NCBI GenBank assembly: GCA_003427395.1
Contig: BFEA01000018.1
Coordinates: forward strand, 5,434,290 to 5,462,953
Origin: Chara braunii
Lineage: Eukaryota; Streptophyta; Charophyceae; Charales; Characeae
DNA length: 28,664 nt
Direction of reading: 5' to 3'
Positions within the stretch are counted from its first letter, which is position 1, and the number at the start of each line of letters is the position of its first letter. Made by a program: the position numbers and the translations under genes. Below, piece by piece: positions 18,600-28,627 of this stretch. A model generated the notes under the pieces. The model worked only from the letters and a program-made list of their open reading frames with translations, was not told the DNA's origin and ran no database searches.

Positions 18600-19929
18600 T
18601 GCTCTGCAGCTAGCCACACCACAACAACGTCACAGACAACATTGATGATCCTTCTCGAGGTCTGGTCCCGCTAACAGACCAACATACAGCTCACTCGAAA
18701 CATGCCCAGACAAGCCAAACTTTCAGTGACAATAACATAATTATTATTGGGCTAGAGCACCTCCCTCCTCTATCATCTGACATGACTATGACACAAAATG
18801 TGGTGCTCTCTACATCACAAACGGGGGTGTCACCACAGGCAAAGGCTGATTCGCAAAATTGGAGTTTGTCTCAGGCAGGGGACTCGGTGTTCTTATTGGA
18901 ACAATCACAACTAACCCAACAATTGAAGATGCAACCCTCTACTTAAGTAATACTACAGGGAGGGCAAATGAAATCGAAGGCAATCGAGATCATCTCTCCA
19001 ATTATAAAGGAAAAAAAATTCTTTATCCTAGAGGATGAGACGTCCAGATGCCAAAGTAGGAAATCCTCCCTCATGGAATGAGAGGATCCTACTCGGGCTT
19101 CTCAACCTAAGGATCAAAAATCAAATGACAAATAGAAGGATGAAGATGAGTTGGTGGTTGGGGAGGTAGAAAAATAGACTTAGCAGAGGACATTTCCTCA
19201 GCTACTTTTGCGCACCCCGTATCTTCCCACTATTACGCCCGTCACACTGAAAGACCCAACTACCAAAAGGCAGAAACTGGAATCTCGCTTATCATCAAAA
19301 CCTTTGTTACTCCCTCTATCAAGAGAAGGAACCGGGATTCTTCTTGTCGGATTTAAAGGAAGACGATGAGAGGCAGACCTTTCTGAGGTCAAAGACTCGC
19401 CATATGGGGACATTACGGTGCATTAAACAATATCATCAGAAGAGTCCCCCCCAAACAGACCAGGGGAGAAAACAGGAAAGACAATAATTAATTTTTATAC
19501 AACCAAGGTAATTAAAGACTCTTTCCTTCGGAAGGCTTGGCCACCTTCACCCTTATATCAGAGTCAGAGGATATTGTTGATCAAGATGTTTACTTAACGT
19601 ACAAAGCTTCAGACTCAGTAAATTTGAGATGTTTGAGGACAAATTCACTGATGGACCTACAAATTCTCAAAATTAAAGTCAGCCCCTTCTGGAAAGAAGA
19701 GGGTGTGATTGCCCTCCTCATTAGATTACTGAAGAAAACCTCCCTAAAAAAATGGAGGGATCTTAGATAAGGCATCATGGACGTCTCTCTAACTGCCCCA
19801 AACAACTGAGAGTGTCAAAAGTGTATAAAGAGTGTGACAAGAGTATTGAGTGTTGGATAGTTGAAGAAATATGGAGGAAAAAGCAGATGAAGTGAATTTA
19901 ATAGACTTACTCAGGATAAAAATTGGAGA
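18600..19929 (+). pseudogene. Decayed LINE linker upstream of ORF2
   Basis: Plus-strand reading is possible in short pieces, Gln/Ser/Thr-rich near 18770-18950 and Pro/Thr/Lys-rich near 19205-19500, with stops and frame changes between. Composition and position fit the low-complexity C-terminus of an L1 ORF1 joined to ORF2. No catalytic motif lies here. The 77-codon frame at 19537-19770 is part of the same decayed stretch. Confidence 0.3.
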
Positions 19930-22900
19930 CTCCTCAAGAGAAATGCCGATTTCGACCTTAAGAGCCTTAATGTCAACGGTCTTGCCTCATTCAAAAAGAA
20001 TAAAGGCATGCAATATTAGAACAACTCAAAGGAGTAGGGTCTAGAAAGTGGTCGGGTGTAATCTTTATCCAGGAGACACACTTGTTAGACATGCAAAATC
20101 ACAACCACACCCACAAAGAGGTATAGCCTTACACAATATACTCTGCTCGTGCTCCAAAACCAGGAAGTGCGGGTGTAGTTATATGGATCCCACTTGATTC
20201 TAAGGTAGAGGTACTCCTCTGGGAAGCGGATCCACAGGAAGGAAGATGAATTTATATAGTTGCAATGCTGAAACTGAAAGTCGTCAGTATCCTCAATGTA
20301 TATGGACTCAATCAGCCTAGCGAAAGAGTTAGTTTTTTTGAATTCGTCCTTCCTCACCTTCCTGAAGGCATCCCAATCATAATGGCGAGGGACTTTAATG
20401 TTACCCCTGATCACAACTTGGACAAATGCAATATCCCTTCCCCATGCCCTCCTTACATTGAATTAGATAAACAGTTAATTTCTAACATGTGTCATTCATC
20501 CAGTCTGTTTGACTCATTTAGAAGACTAAACCCTAACTCTAAGTTTTTCTCATGCTTTAGTCCCTCGAAGTCCCTTCCCTAATCTAGACCATGCCCTGGG
20601 AATGACAATCTTTGCTTTCCAAGAAAAAACAGGCCAAGGTAAGAGGTATTACAAACTCAATACATCCCACCTCACAGACAAAAACTTTCATTAATATGTT
20701 AAGGATGTATAAGACTTTTGAAGAGAACAATTGAGTGGTTCAACAACGGTCTAACATTTATAGGTCGTAAGTGCAATGAATATTCAAAGTCTCTGGCAAA
20801 ATATCAATAAGAAATCGACCTTCGCAAAATAATTCACGACCTCGAAGAAAGAGAAACAACTTTAGAAGATCAAGAATCATTACATTAAGTGGCTGATGAA
20901 TTAAGAGGTCCAAAAATTCAATTACTAGAACACATGAAATACGTGTGGCAAGGATTTGGAATCAGAGACAAATTGAAAAAACATCAAACCAAAGGATCCA
21001 TAGATGCGAGATTCTTTGTCGTGGTCAAGGCATGAACTAGAAGAACCATAGTTGAAACATTAACCTTCAGCTACCTCCACAACAACGAAAATTGCAAGAG
21101 ATGTCTTGAAGGATTTATTTCCTTCACAAACTTCATCAATTCCGAAACAGCAAAGGTCAATCGAAATAGAATAATTTTTAATCTCACTTAAAAGATTTAT
21201 CACATATGCTCAAAGGTTGGAAATAGAAAAGTCACCAAAGAAGAAATTTGGAAAACTCTAATTTTAATTGAAGAAGAAAAATCACATGGTATAGATGGTC
21301 TGCTCAAAGAATTTTGGGAAACAATGTGGGATTTCATCTCCCAAGATCTCATGAACTTCTATCAAACAATATGGAACTCAGCGCACATGTGGTAAATTGT
21401 TACTCAGGGGGTTCTCCCTCTCATGTACAAAAAGGGTGATAAATGTAATATTAGAAATTATCGCCTCATCACACTCCTTATTGTTGTATACAAACTAGTG
21501 GCTAAGGCCCTAGCAGATAAAATTCTTAAGGTTATAAAATATATCATTCACCCAACTCAAACGGGGTTCATCACGGGAAGGAATATTCAAGACAATATCC
21601 TGTTAATCAATGAATTAGTCAAAGTCTCTCGGCAATCTAAACATAATGCTACCTTCATCTTTATCGACTTCAAAAAAACGTATGACCATGTAGATTCGTT
21701 TTTTTTAAACCAATGTCTTGAGAAGATGAACTTTGGTCCCTGCTTCAGAAGATGGAAAAAAATTATGCACCAAAACATAACCACCAGGTTAGTCATAAAT
21801 GACAACATAGCTCCCCTGATTAGCGTTCAGAGATATGTCAGACAAGAGGCCTCGTTAACCCCATTTTTATTCATCATAATTATAGAAGCGCTAGCAGCCA
21901 ATCTGAATCATCACAAAGACATTAAAAAAATTCAAGTCACTTTCATTTCCGACGACGCGATTCCAGTGTGTTCCCTGTTTCGCGGATGACCTTTTATTGA
22001 GGGTAGATGCAACAAAGGAAAACATGGAGGCAATCGAGACATTGATGGATATTTTATGTACATTATCTGACATAAAGATTAATTGGGAAAATAAAACCAT
22101 TAGGTTGATGGATCCACCATCAACAAGTCATACCACAAGAAATTCTCAAAATGAAATGACTCTCCCCAGATACTCCCATTAGAGTCTTAGGCGTCTCTCT
22201 ATCAACTGAAGGTAGATCAAAATCAAATAATGAATGCATAATGCAGAATGTCTAGATTAAACTGGAACTATGGAAAAACAAACACACCTCCATCACGGGT
22301 CGCTCACTAATAATTAATAATGTAGTTTTTGCGTCAATATGGTACTGATAAGTCATCTGGTCCCTAGATAACTCGGTGATCAAGATATTCCAACAACAAC
22401 TCAGGACCTTTCTCTGGAGGGGTAACCATGATTACAAAAATGTTATTAGTAGAGTGGTCTGGTCTTCAATAATCCAAGCAAAGTCAAAAGGAGGGTTGGG
22501 TATCATTGTTCCAGCCACACAAGCAATGACGCTCTCAATCTAATGGATTAAGAAGCTTGTCTTCAATCCTCAAACCCCTTGGAATGCCCTAGCATGGTAA
22601 TAAATAAGGACACTGGCCCCACAGATTGCAGACTCGATTGACCCAGCAATGTGGTTAGAAAACCGTTCATGGTCCATGGCGAGGTACACCTCTAAGGACC
22701 AGGATGAGCAAAATGTATCTGATAGAGAGGCGATCAAACTAGACATCAGAAAGGACCCATTCTGACACACAATTCTTAAAACATGGAGGAAACTTCCCCT
22801 GCCTGATAAACACCCTCCCCAGAGATGGGAAGAAATCAGTAGGCAACCACTCTTTAACAATGAATGGATTAGAGATTCCCTCGGTGTCACCCAGCATTGT

Positions 22901-23595
22901 ACTGAATCGTCATGGAAAGGATGGATAAGAAAATGAATTACAAGAATTAAAGACATATGGGATACAAACACCAATGACTGGATCTCTCCCAAACTTCTAC
23001 ACAACAAACTTAAACATTGTCATTGAGTGGAAGAAATCCTAGATAAATTAACAGAATTAATCACTATTGATTGAGTGAGAATTCTCAACAAAGAGAAAAC
23101 ACTCAAAGAAACTGACTAAGTGGTCGTGGGCGAAGACACTCATTTGGTAAGAAATATTATACTTCTTTCCCAAAACAAAGAGGCCTTAATCTCCCTTTTC
23201 GAGCTAGCAGAGGACAACAAGGTTTCCCAGTGCCCAGATAATTAAACAAAATGAGTATCAATAGACAAGATATTTAGGACCAGAGTCCTTAAAATAGACT
23301 CACGTGCATGGTAAATGTTGGCGTTTAGACCTTCAAGCCGTATTGAGGACTTATTATAAGATCCTGCTACCTGGACATGGGGAACAAATACACACCTGAA
23401 AAAAAATTACAGCCGCTTCTTACACATTATTTGGGCAAGGATGATTTAAGACAGATCCAATGGTTCAAAACCATAAGATCAAAACCATCCAAAATCGCCT
23501 CACTAAAATGGCAAATGACAAATGACAAATGTATTCCTACAAAAGACTGGTTGATAAATAAAACCTCTATAGAAAAAGAAATCATTAAGCCCTCG
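19930..23595 (+). pseudogene. L1-like LINE ORF2: endonuclease, reverse transcriptase, zf-RVT start
   Basis: In an active element this protein nicks target DNA and reverse-transcribes the LINE RNA there. Apurinic-type endonuclease words appear in order: SLNVNGLAS at 19963-19989, QETHL at 20070-20084, NVYG near 20300, and DFNVT at 20391-20405 with Arg where Gly usually precedes Asp. The reverse transcriptase runs from about 21423 (KKGD, RNYRLITLL, GFITGRNIQDNILL). Block A FIDFKKTYDHVD carries the first catalytic Asp at residue 82 of that frame, block B is VRQEASLTPFLF with Glu-Ala in place of Gly-Cys, and the FADD box is at 21979-21990. C-terminal words follow (LGVSLS, LWKNKHTSITGRSLIIN near 22260, FLWRG near 22410), then a zf-RVT-like start (KPSKIASLKWQ, IPTKDWL, 23480-23560). 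Many stops and at least three frames mean it is dead. It is cut off at 23595 by Harbinger sequence before the zinc cluster. Confidence 0.85.
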
Positions 23596-23946
23596 GTTGC
23601 GTGATGACCATGCGATCGGTAGATATCTGTTGGTGGATGAGGGATACCCGAACTTGCCACAGTTGATGACCCCCGTCGGTGGGACAAGCAGGATACATGC
23701 GGAGCAGGTTTCGTACGCAAGGCCGTGTGGCGGTGTCGAGCGCATCGGTTCCCGCCTTTTTCGCAAAGGTGAGAACCTTCTCGGCCATGTCACGCAGGAG
23801 TTAACCAAAACAAAACAAAATGAGAGACAACTTGGGAACGATGCAAAATAAACATGCGAGCCGCCAAGACGGGTGCGTGGTAGCGTCGTTCCTTTGCCGC
23901 TCTAACCGGGTGCGCCAGCTATACATTCTGCGGTCCCCTACGACAG
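23596..23946 (+). pseudogene. PIF/Harbinger transposase fragment, copy A (internally deleted)
   Basis: The plus strand encodes GRYLLVDEGYPNLPQLMTP, matching the conserved block around the second catalytic Asp of the DDE_Tnp_4 (HARBI1-type) nuclease, which cuts and joins transposon ends. Compared with copy B, this copy lacks 49 bp just downstream of GCAGGTTT (about 23715), and with them the third-acidic-residue and RTFGRL region. After the deletion the two copies agree again to CGCTACGACAG or its CCCTACGACAG variant. There is no start, no N-terminal half and no partner DNA-binding ORF. The homology begins abruptly at 23596, where the LINE reading stops. Confidence 0.8.
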
Positions 23947-23978
23947 CAGAGCGAGGTTTTGGGGACGGGCACAGAGGT

Positions 23979-24378
23979 GTTGCGTGATAACCATGGGATC
24001 AGTAGGTATCTGTTGGCGGATGAGGGATACCCGAACTTGCCATGGTTGATGACCCCCATCGGTGGGACAAGCAGGACACATGTGGAGCAGGTTTATGAGG
24101 ATGACCACACGTTGGCAAGGTCGTGCATCAAGCGAACTTTCGGTAGATTGAATGTCGTGTGGTGGTGTCGAGCGCATCGGTTCCCGCCTTTTTCGCAAAG
24201 GCGAGAACCCTCCCGGCCATGTCACGCAGGAGTTAACCAAAACAAAACAAAATGAGAGACAACTCGGGAACAGCGCAAAATAAACCTGCGAGCCACCAGG
24301 ACGGGTGTACGGTCGCGTCGTCCCTTTGCCTCTCCAACCGGGTGTGCCAGCTTTACATCCCGCGGTCCGCTACGACAG
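23979..24378 (+). pseudogene. PIF/Harbinger transposase fragment, copy B
   Basis: The frame reads GISRYLLADEGYPNLPWLMTP, then EDDHTLARSCIKRTFGRLN. This is the C-terminal half of a DDE_Tnp_4 transposase: Asp-Glu-Gly-Tyr-Pro block, PWLMTP, then the helix bearing the last acidic residue and the Arg-x-Phe-Gly-Arg-Leu signature. In HARBI1-type proteins that residue is usually Glu within VVERAFGRLK. Here the position reads Ser-Cys-Ile-Lys, so the catalytic acid appears lost. A later frame change is likely, because PAFFAKA-like words typical of the next segment appear in another frame near 24185. The sequence beyond 24255 is noncoding and ends with copy A's shared 3' boundary. Confidence 0.85.
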
Positions 24379-24409
24379 GATAGGTTCCCGCGAGGCATAA
24401 GTTTTCCTT

Positions 24410-24437
24410 CCCTAAGGGGCTGCCACCACCCTTAGGG
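24410..24437. other. Hairpin
   Basis: CCCTAAGGG at 24410-24418 pairs with CCCTTAGGG at 24429-24437 around a 10-base loop. It lies 32 bp after the end of Harbinger copy B. Confidence 0.6.
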
Positions 24438-24523
24438 GTGTATCCCGACCGAGCTACTGACCCACATGCGAAAGTTTTTAAATGCAATTGTAAAGGTAGA
24501 TCATCCGAGATCGTTTGCTCGTT

Positions 24524-24632
24524 CGTTGTAGCATAGATACGCTTGGTTAACGCCAAGTGGACCCGAACACCATCCGTTCCTTAGGGCGCTGCTCTCCTAA
24601 GTAAGGAGCATACGTTGGTCGACTAGGATGGT
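24524..24632 (+). repeat. Dispersed repeat family, copy B
   Basis: Partner of 825-960: the identical 13-mer at 24524-24536, then ATACGCT, GGTTAACGCC, ACCCG, GGGCGCTG and TCTCC in the same order with shorter spacings. Confidence 0.6.
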
Positions 24633-24670
24633 CTCAACCAAGCGTGAAACCCTTAAATACGATCCTAGTC
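24621..24670. other. Perfect 9-bp inverted repeat
   Basis: GACTAGGAT (24621-24629) and ATCCTAGTC (24662-24670) face each other across 32 bp. Confidence 0.5.
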
Positions 24671-25483
24671 TCTTACAATCTTTTAACAATAATACAATAA
24701 AATTCATATACCTTGTATCAAAATCACGTAAGATCAAGTTTTTGACGTGATAAGCTGGTTTGCCAAAATTACTCTTCTCAACACATATGACTAAAGAACC
24801 TTTATAACGTCATTTCCAAGACGAAAGACTGTTATAAAACAAAATCGGGCAAGGTCATCCTAACTTTACACTTACGGAACCTTGCCACCAATAACTTCTG
24901 CAAGTAAATTTCACTGCTACCATGCAGACCAACAAGTGATCCGGATCCTGGTCGTAGCTTTAACTCTCAGGTTGACCACACCTCCACAATCATATTTAAA
25001 CTTACATGGAGATGTGAATTAATTTTGTTGGTCGCTTTGTCCTCCTCGGCAATAATTATTTTTTCTGTTCCCTAAGTGATGAAGCATTTGTCTTCACCAT
25101 CAGGTTACTTAGCACAAAATTACAATCATTGCACTTCAAAAAGAATGTTCAGCTTTCATTGTTTTTGCCACTAACATGATGATCAACGACCTTCTAAGAG
25201 GCTTAACATTTTTTCTAATTTCAACTTATTGTTTAACCTAAAGAATTTTTCTTTCTCATCTCAATCAACTTACTTTTAGCACGCATTAACATGCGTTGAT
25301 TATCCCTCAATGCATAAGCATGATAGTGCAATCATTGGGGCAATCCAGATAATATCCATCTGGTTGGACCTATCTACGAAATATTTTTTATTTATTTATT
25401 ATTATTACCTTTGTAGAGTCATATAAACATGACTCTATCTTAGGAACACTCAACACGACACATTAATATTATTCAAGGCACGT
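24671..25483. other. AT-rich stretch, no gene seen
   Basis: A+T-rich sequence without a usable frame. Short ATT-rich runs near 25385-25405 are the only simple sequence. Confidence 0.45.
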
Positions 25484-25753
25484 CTAGCCGATATAGAGTT
25501 GTCGACCCTCACGGGCCTCTGCTTCAATCTGGTCGAGTCGTGAGTACTCCTCGTCGTCAAAAGTCAAGGTGGTAATGCGTCCACCTCGCATGACCCGAAC
25601 CACTCCCGTACCATAGGAGGAAGTCATCCGCGAGGCTAGCCTCCAAACTATAGCGCGAAACAGTTGTCGCATTCGGAAAAGGTGCCTAGTAGTAGTGTCC
25701 TTAATCTGAATGACGATGTAGCGCTCTCCGGACAGGGCAATTATAACACTCAC
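25484..25753 (-). CDS. Unrecognised short ORF D of minus-strand cluster
   Basis: A 90-codon frame in which no ATG stands at the upstream end. The frame is open from a TAA at about 25772, and a GTG is the first conventional alternative start. The translation is mixed and protein-like: a hydrophobic opening, an Arg-rich middle (HLFRMRQLFRAIVWRLASR), then a segment with TLTFDDEEYSRLDQIEAEAREG. The FDDE word also occurs near the end of the frame at 25995-26330, hinting at a shared motif or duplication. The 16 bases before 25758 (ctaatgcctttctcag) look like a 3' splice site, so it could be an exon. I cannot name a family. Confidence 0.3.
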   Translation of the reverse strand: MSVIIALSGERYIVIQIKDTTTRHLFRMRQLFRAIVWRLASRMTSSYGTGVVRVMRGGRITTLTFDDEEYSRLDQIEAEAREGRQLYIG

Positions 25754-25974
25754 AATAACCTGAGAAAGGCATTAGAGGTTACTCGCGAGTCAGGAAAAAA
25801 CCCTTGCACATCTTTGAGCAGTCCAATGAAACCAGTCCAACAAGTGGGCGTATCATCCTGTATAAATAAAAGTCGTTCCGCACGCCGAATCAGCTCCTCA
25901 TCCATAGTGTCGCGTACCAGCATATATCTTGCCTGAGTGAGATCCCGTCGTCCGCTAATCATTTGCACACCCAA
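25750..25974 (-). CDS. Unrecognised short ORF C of minus-strand cluster
   Basis: A 74-codon frame. The first ATG is five codons in, at 25962. The translation includes RYMLVRDTMDEELIRRAERL and a DVQGFF word. It is charged at the start and more hydrophobic toward the end, without a membrane segment. Its stop overlaps the opening of ORF D by a few bases in a different frame, and 20 bp separate it from the frame upstream. The tight same-strand packing is unusual for nuclear genes. It could be a decayed single gene with frameshifts, a set of exons, or part of an inserted viral or mobile sequence. Confidence 0.3.
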   Translation of the reverse strand: MGVQMISGRRDLTQARYMLVRDTMDEELIRRAERLLFIQDDTPTCWTGFIGLLKDVQGFFPDSRVTSNAFLRLL

Positions 25975-25994
25975 AGGAGTCGTCAGTTAAAGAG

Positions 25995-26330
25995 TCATTC
26001 CCAGATCTCACAAACCTCATCATCAAATGCGATGACGTCAAAACGCTCAGTACGAAAGATATTAAATTTATTCGCACGTACCCGTCTCACATGATAATAT
26101 CGCACAATATGTTGTTCATGCTCTAACAGAAAAATATAACTCCGCGGATGATTCCTTACACTTCCATCCCCAAAACACGGCTTATCTCCCTTCGAAAAGA
26201 CTTCATGCGAGTTATACACCAATCGTCATTTCCGTACCATATCGACACGTGACTGTATCGGTACTGCTATCCAATCTATCGTCGCCTCGCATGTACTGAA
26301 TAATCGAAGGATCACTGCTGATGTGGACAT
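25995..26330 (-). pseudogene. Unrecognised 112-codon frame interrupted by one TGA
   Basis: From an ATG at 26330 the frame reads MSTSAVILRLFSTCEATIDW and on to a TGA at 26226-26228. It then continues in the same frame to a TGA at 25995-25997. The downstream part contains RSYIFLLEHEQHIVRYYHVR and FDVIAFDDE near its end. One internal stop in an otherwise open 112-codon frame suggests a recent nonsense mutation or two adjacent small ORFs. A TATATATAAA-like stretch lies about 35-45 bp upstream of the ATG on the minus strand. The family is unknown. Confidence 0.35.
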
Positions 26331-26405
26331 CTGAACGACAAAGTGATGACTTTGTCAAAATAAATTTATATATATTCATATTTGTGCTCAACCTTCTTTT
26401 CTCTC

Positions 26406-26443
26406 GGGCCGTGATTCTTATGTCACGGTCCTACCGCGAAGGT
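26406..26443. other. Two adjacent hairpins
   Basis: GGGCCGTGA (26406-26414) pairs with TCACGGTCC (26423-26431), nine pairs including one G-T, loop ttcttatg. A TACC/GGTA hairpin with loop gcgaa follows directly at 26432-26444. Both lie upstream of the minus-strand cluster. Confidence 0.55.
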
Positions 26444-26496
26444 AGTGTCTACTTGTACTCCTTTGACATTATTTGAAACATGAACTAAGTTTATTT

Positions 26497-26540
26497 TGGC
26501 GCCAGTTCCCCATACGTTGGTGACGCCTAAGATGGTCACC
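26497..26540 (+). other. Primer-binding-site-like TGGCGCC word and inverted repeat
   Basis: TGGCGCCAGTTCCCC (26497-26511) begins with the TGGCGCC shared by many retroelement primer-binding sites complementary to tRNA 3' ends. GGTGAC/GTCACC arms follow at 26519-26540. There is no LTR ending in CA immediately upstream and no gag downstream, so this is only a candidate. Confidence 0.2.
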
Positions 26541-26585
26541 CTAAAAAAAAGGTATTAAATTCAGTCTTCCCCCACTTGAAAGTAG

Positions 26586-26618
26586 GAGAAAACGGCTACC
26601 ATGCTACCATTTTCTCCA
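26586..26618. other. Hairpin with 8-bp outer stem
   Basis: GGAGAAAA (26586-26593) pairs exactly with TTTTCTCC (26611-26618). Inside, GG/CC and TA/TA pairs continue past small mismatches to the loop ccatgc. Confidence 0.6.
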
Positions 26619-28201
26619 AGACATTCCACCCTCTAGAAAGTGGTATGGGATACCCCTCCTCCTCGTCCGAACACATTGTTCAGATCTCAGAAGTTGGGCT
26701 AGCTCCACCGCGATACAACATGGTATTCCCCCGTTAGACAGTCACTCCGGATCAATAACAGGGCCGACTCCTAAAGCAACGAACCCCTGCCCCGGATGCC
26801 TCCTAGAGAGAAGGAACCCCAATTACTAGGTGTCATTTCTCTATACTCCAACTAAATTTTGACTTAGACGAAAAAAGAATAAAATAAAAATGAGAGCTGA
26901 GATTTATTTGGACAAATATAGAAAGAAAGTGTCATTCGGGATAGAACGGGATGTTCATTGGGAAGATACTAGCATACAAGCAAAGAGTTGAAGAAAGGTT
27001 AACATTTCCATCATTCCTTTAGCACGCATAGTGTCGATCCTTTCTCACATCTATCCATTACCTACCTGCACAATAACAGAAAAAACAACCAAAAAATTAT
27101 CCATATTCCAACCAGAGTCAGACCCCTTTTCCCATATGCATGACTTCACACATTTCACTCTAACTTTTCATTGAATCCAAAGCAAGGCCATGCAAGGTGT
27201 GGGTTCACACAGATGTGTAGGGGAAACTGAGTCACAACTGACCTTGACTGAAGTTGACGATGACTCACTCAACACAACTCAAGTTGTGGTCGTTCACAAA
27301 ATATGATTTGTGTCCTTCTTCAAACATCACCACTGACACAGGATCTACTCACTAGGACTGAAGCGAGATAGCCCTCAAGAAGGGTGCTCTCACCTACAAG
27401 TCCCGCGTGATCCCACTATAATCCCAACGGCACCTCGCCCACCAAGAATAAGTCTACCTCAATCACCAACCTTCTTCAATCATCACACCAAATTACAAAA
27501 CGTTTGCCACTTGTCCCAGCCTCAATTTCAACTCACTTGGTCCAGTTGGATCCCAAGTGATTCCACGCCACCGCCGCACCACCAAATGATCCCCCAAAAC
27601 CCCTGGATTGCGGTGCTTGTTCAGACACAAAAAACACCTCCAGCCTTAATATCATAGGCTTACACCCTAGCAGGCAGATCACCAAGCACCGTGCCACCAA
27701 AAAAAGTTAACACCGTAGCCCCAATATACCGTCAACAAAAAAAAACCACCAGCCTCGCCGCGCAATTTCAGCAGTACCTCCCCTTAACATGCTGCCGAAT
27801 ACATCATATCATTGTCACTACCGCAAAAAAAATTGTTGCGCCGCACAAAAAATTTCATAGCACCTCCTTCCAAAAATACTACGGCGCAGCCTACCCACTC
27901 AAATATCACTTGTCATTGCGCAGGCCGTCGGACATCACCTCCCCGTCGTGAGCTTCTTGCCACACGATTCAAGCCTGCTGCAGCCCCACAGCTACAGCTC
28001 CCCATAAGCCTGCAGCATAAGCACAAAGGTGGGGCCAGAAACTCCCAACCTTTAGCTATGGCTGTTTCTCTCCTCCTCCAAGTGCTTCTGCAGACCTCCA
28101 GCACTTCGCCTCACTACACCAGCAGCCAGTCAGCCATCATCTACTCAAGTAGAATGCCTCAACAGCATTGCCACAAGTGTGAGGCTGCTGGGTGACAAGC
28201 T
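26619..28201. other. Mixed noncoding stretch, no gene recognised
   Basis: Apart from a 16-bp palindrome at 27273-27288 (CACAACT, ca, AGTTGTG), I see no repeat or domain. The frames at 27691-27951 and 27812-28195 have Ser/Thr/Lys/His-rich translations without family resemblance. The minus strand from 28201 leftward could be the transcribed part of a promoter-bearing element (see the TATA candidate). Confidence 0.4.
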
Positions 28202-28211
28202 GGCTTTTATA
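28202..28211 (-). promoter_or_regulatory. Minus-strand TATA-box candidate
   Basis: The minus strand reads TATAAAAGCC, a good polymerase II TATA box, with G+C-richer sequence on both sides. It would drive leftward transcription starting near 28175. It may belong to an LTR or a gene outside the recognised features. Confidence 0.3.
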
Positions 28212-28280
28212 GCTAGCCGAAGGCATGTGGGCAGCTGCCTTGCCCACAGCCAGGCAAAATTTTGTCAGTGCTTCAGGCCC

Positions 28281-28397
28281 TTGATCTAAATCAATGGCCA
28301 GGAGCTTTGTGCCTTGGTTTCCCCATAGGGGAACCAAGGTCATCAATTCGCAGAAGTACCTGACCATTTTCCCAGGCCAGGTGCTTCTGGAAATGGT
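28281..28397. other. Run of three hairpins
   Basis: TTGAT/ATCAA with a 4-base loop lies at 28281-28294. At 28312-28339 there is a 12-bp stem, CCTTGGTT-CCCC against GGGG-AACCAAGG, with one bulged T and loop ata. At 28363-28397 ACCATTT and AATGGT arms continue as CCAG/CTGG with bulges. Confidence 0.6.
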
Positions 28398-28454
28398 TGT
28401 ACTCAGCCATTTCAGGACTGCATGTTCAAATGAATAGACGCAGTCCCATCCACC

Positions 28455-28470
28455 CCTAGAAGCTTCTAGG
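28455..28470. other. Perfect 16-bp palindrome
   Basis: CCTAGAAG followed by CTTCTAGG with no spacer. Confidence 0.65.
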
Positions 28471-28590
28471 CTATGTATCCCCTCGGACGCAGTCGAGTTC
28501 GGCCATGGCCGCGACCGTCGGCTGTGGTCGGGACCCCTCCGGTCATGGCCGCTCCGGTCACGAACTTTCGGTCGAGGCTGTGGCCGATCA

Positions 28591-28619
28591 GGGGGGGGGG
28601 TTGGAGGGTGGGGAGAGGG
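28591..28619 (+). other. G-quadruplex-forming sequence
   Basis: G10, then GGG, GGGG and GGG separated by 5, 1 and 3 bases satisfy the usual four-run rule. The run of ten G may be imprecise. Confidence 0.6.
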
Positions 28620-28627
28620 TTTCGAGT

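Noticed and set aside
21936-21959. FISDD as the reverse transcriptase catalytic box
   Set aside because: The FADD at 21979-21990 has the expected context before and after it. FISDD falls at a usually variable position upstream.
23427-24240. Minus-strand frames of 67-101 codons over the Harbinger copies
   Set aside because: They are antisense shadows. The conserved transposase motifs are on the plus strand.
26497-26511. Definite LTR retrotransposon primer-binding site
   Set aside because: The TGGCGCC word is suggestive, but no CA-ending LTR precedes it, no gag or pol follows, and a second LTR was not found. It is kept only as a low-confidence site.
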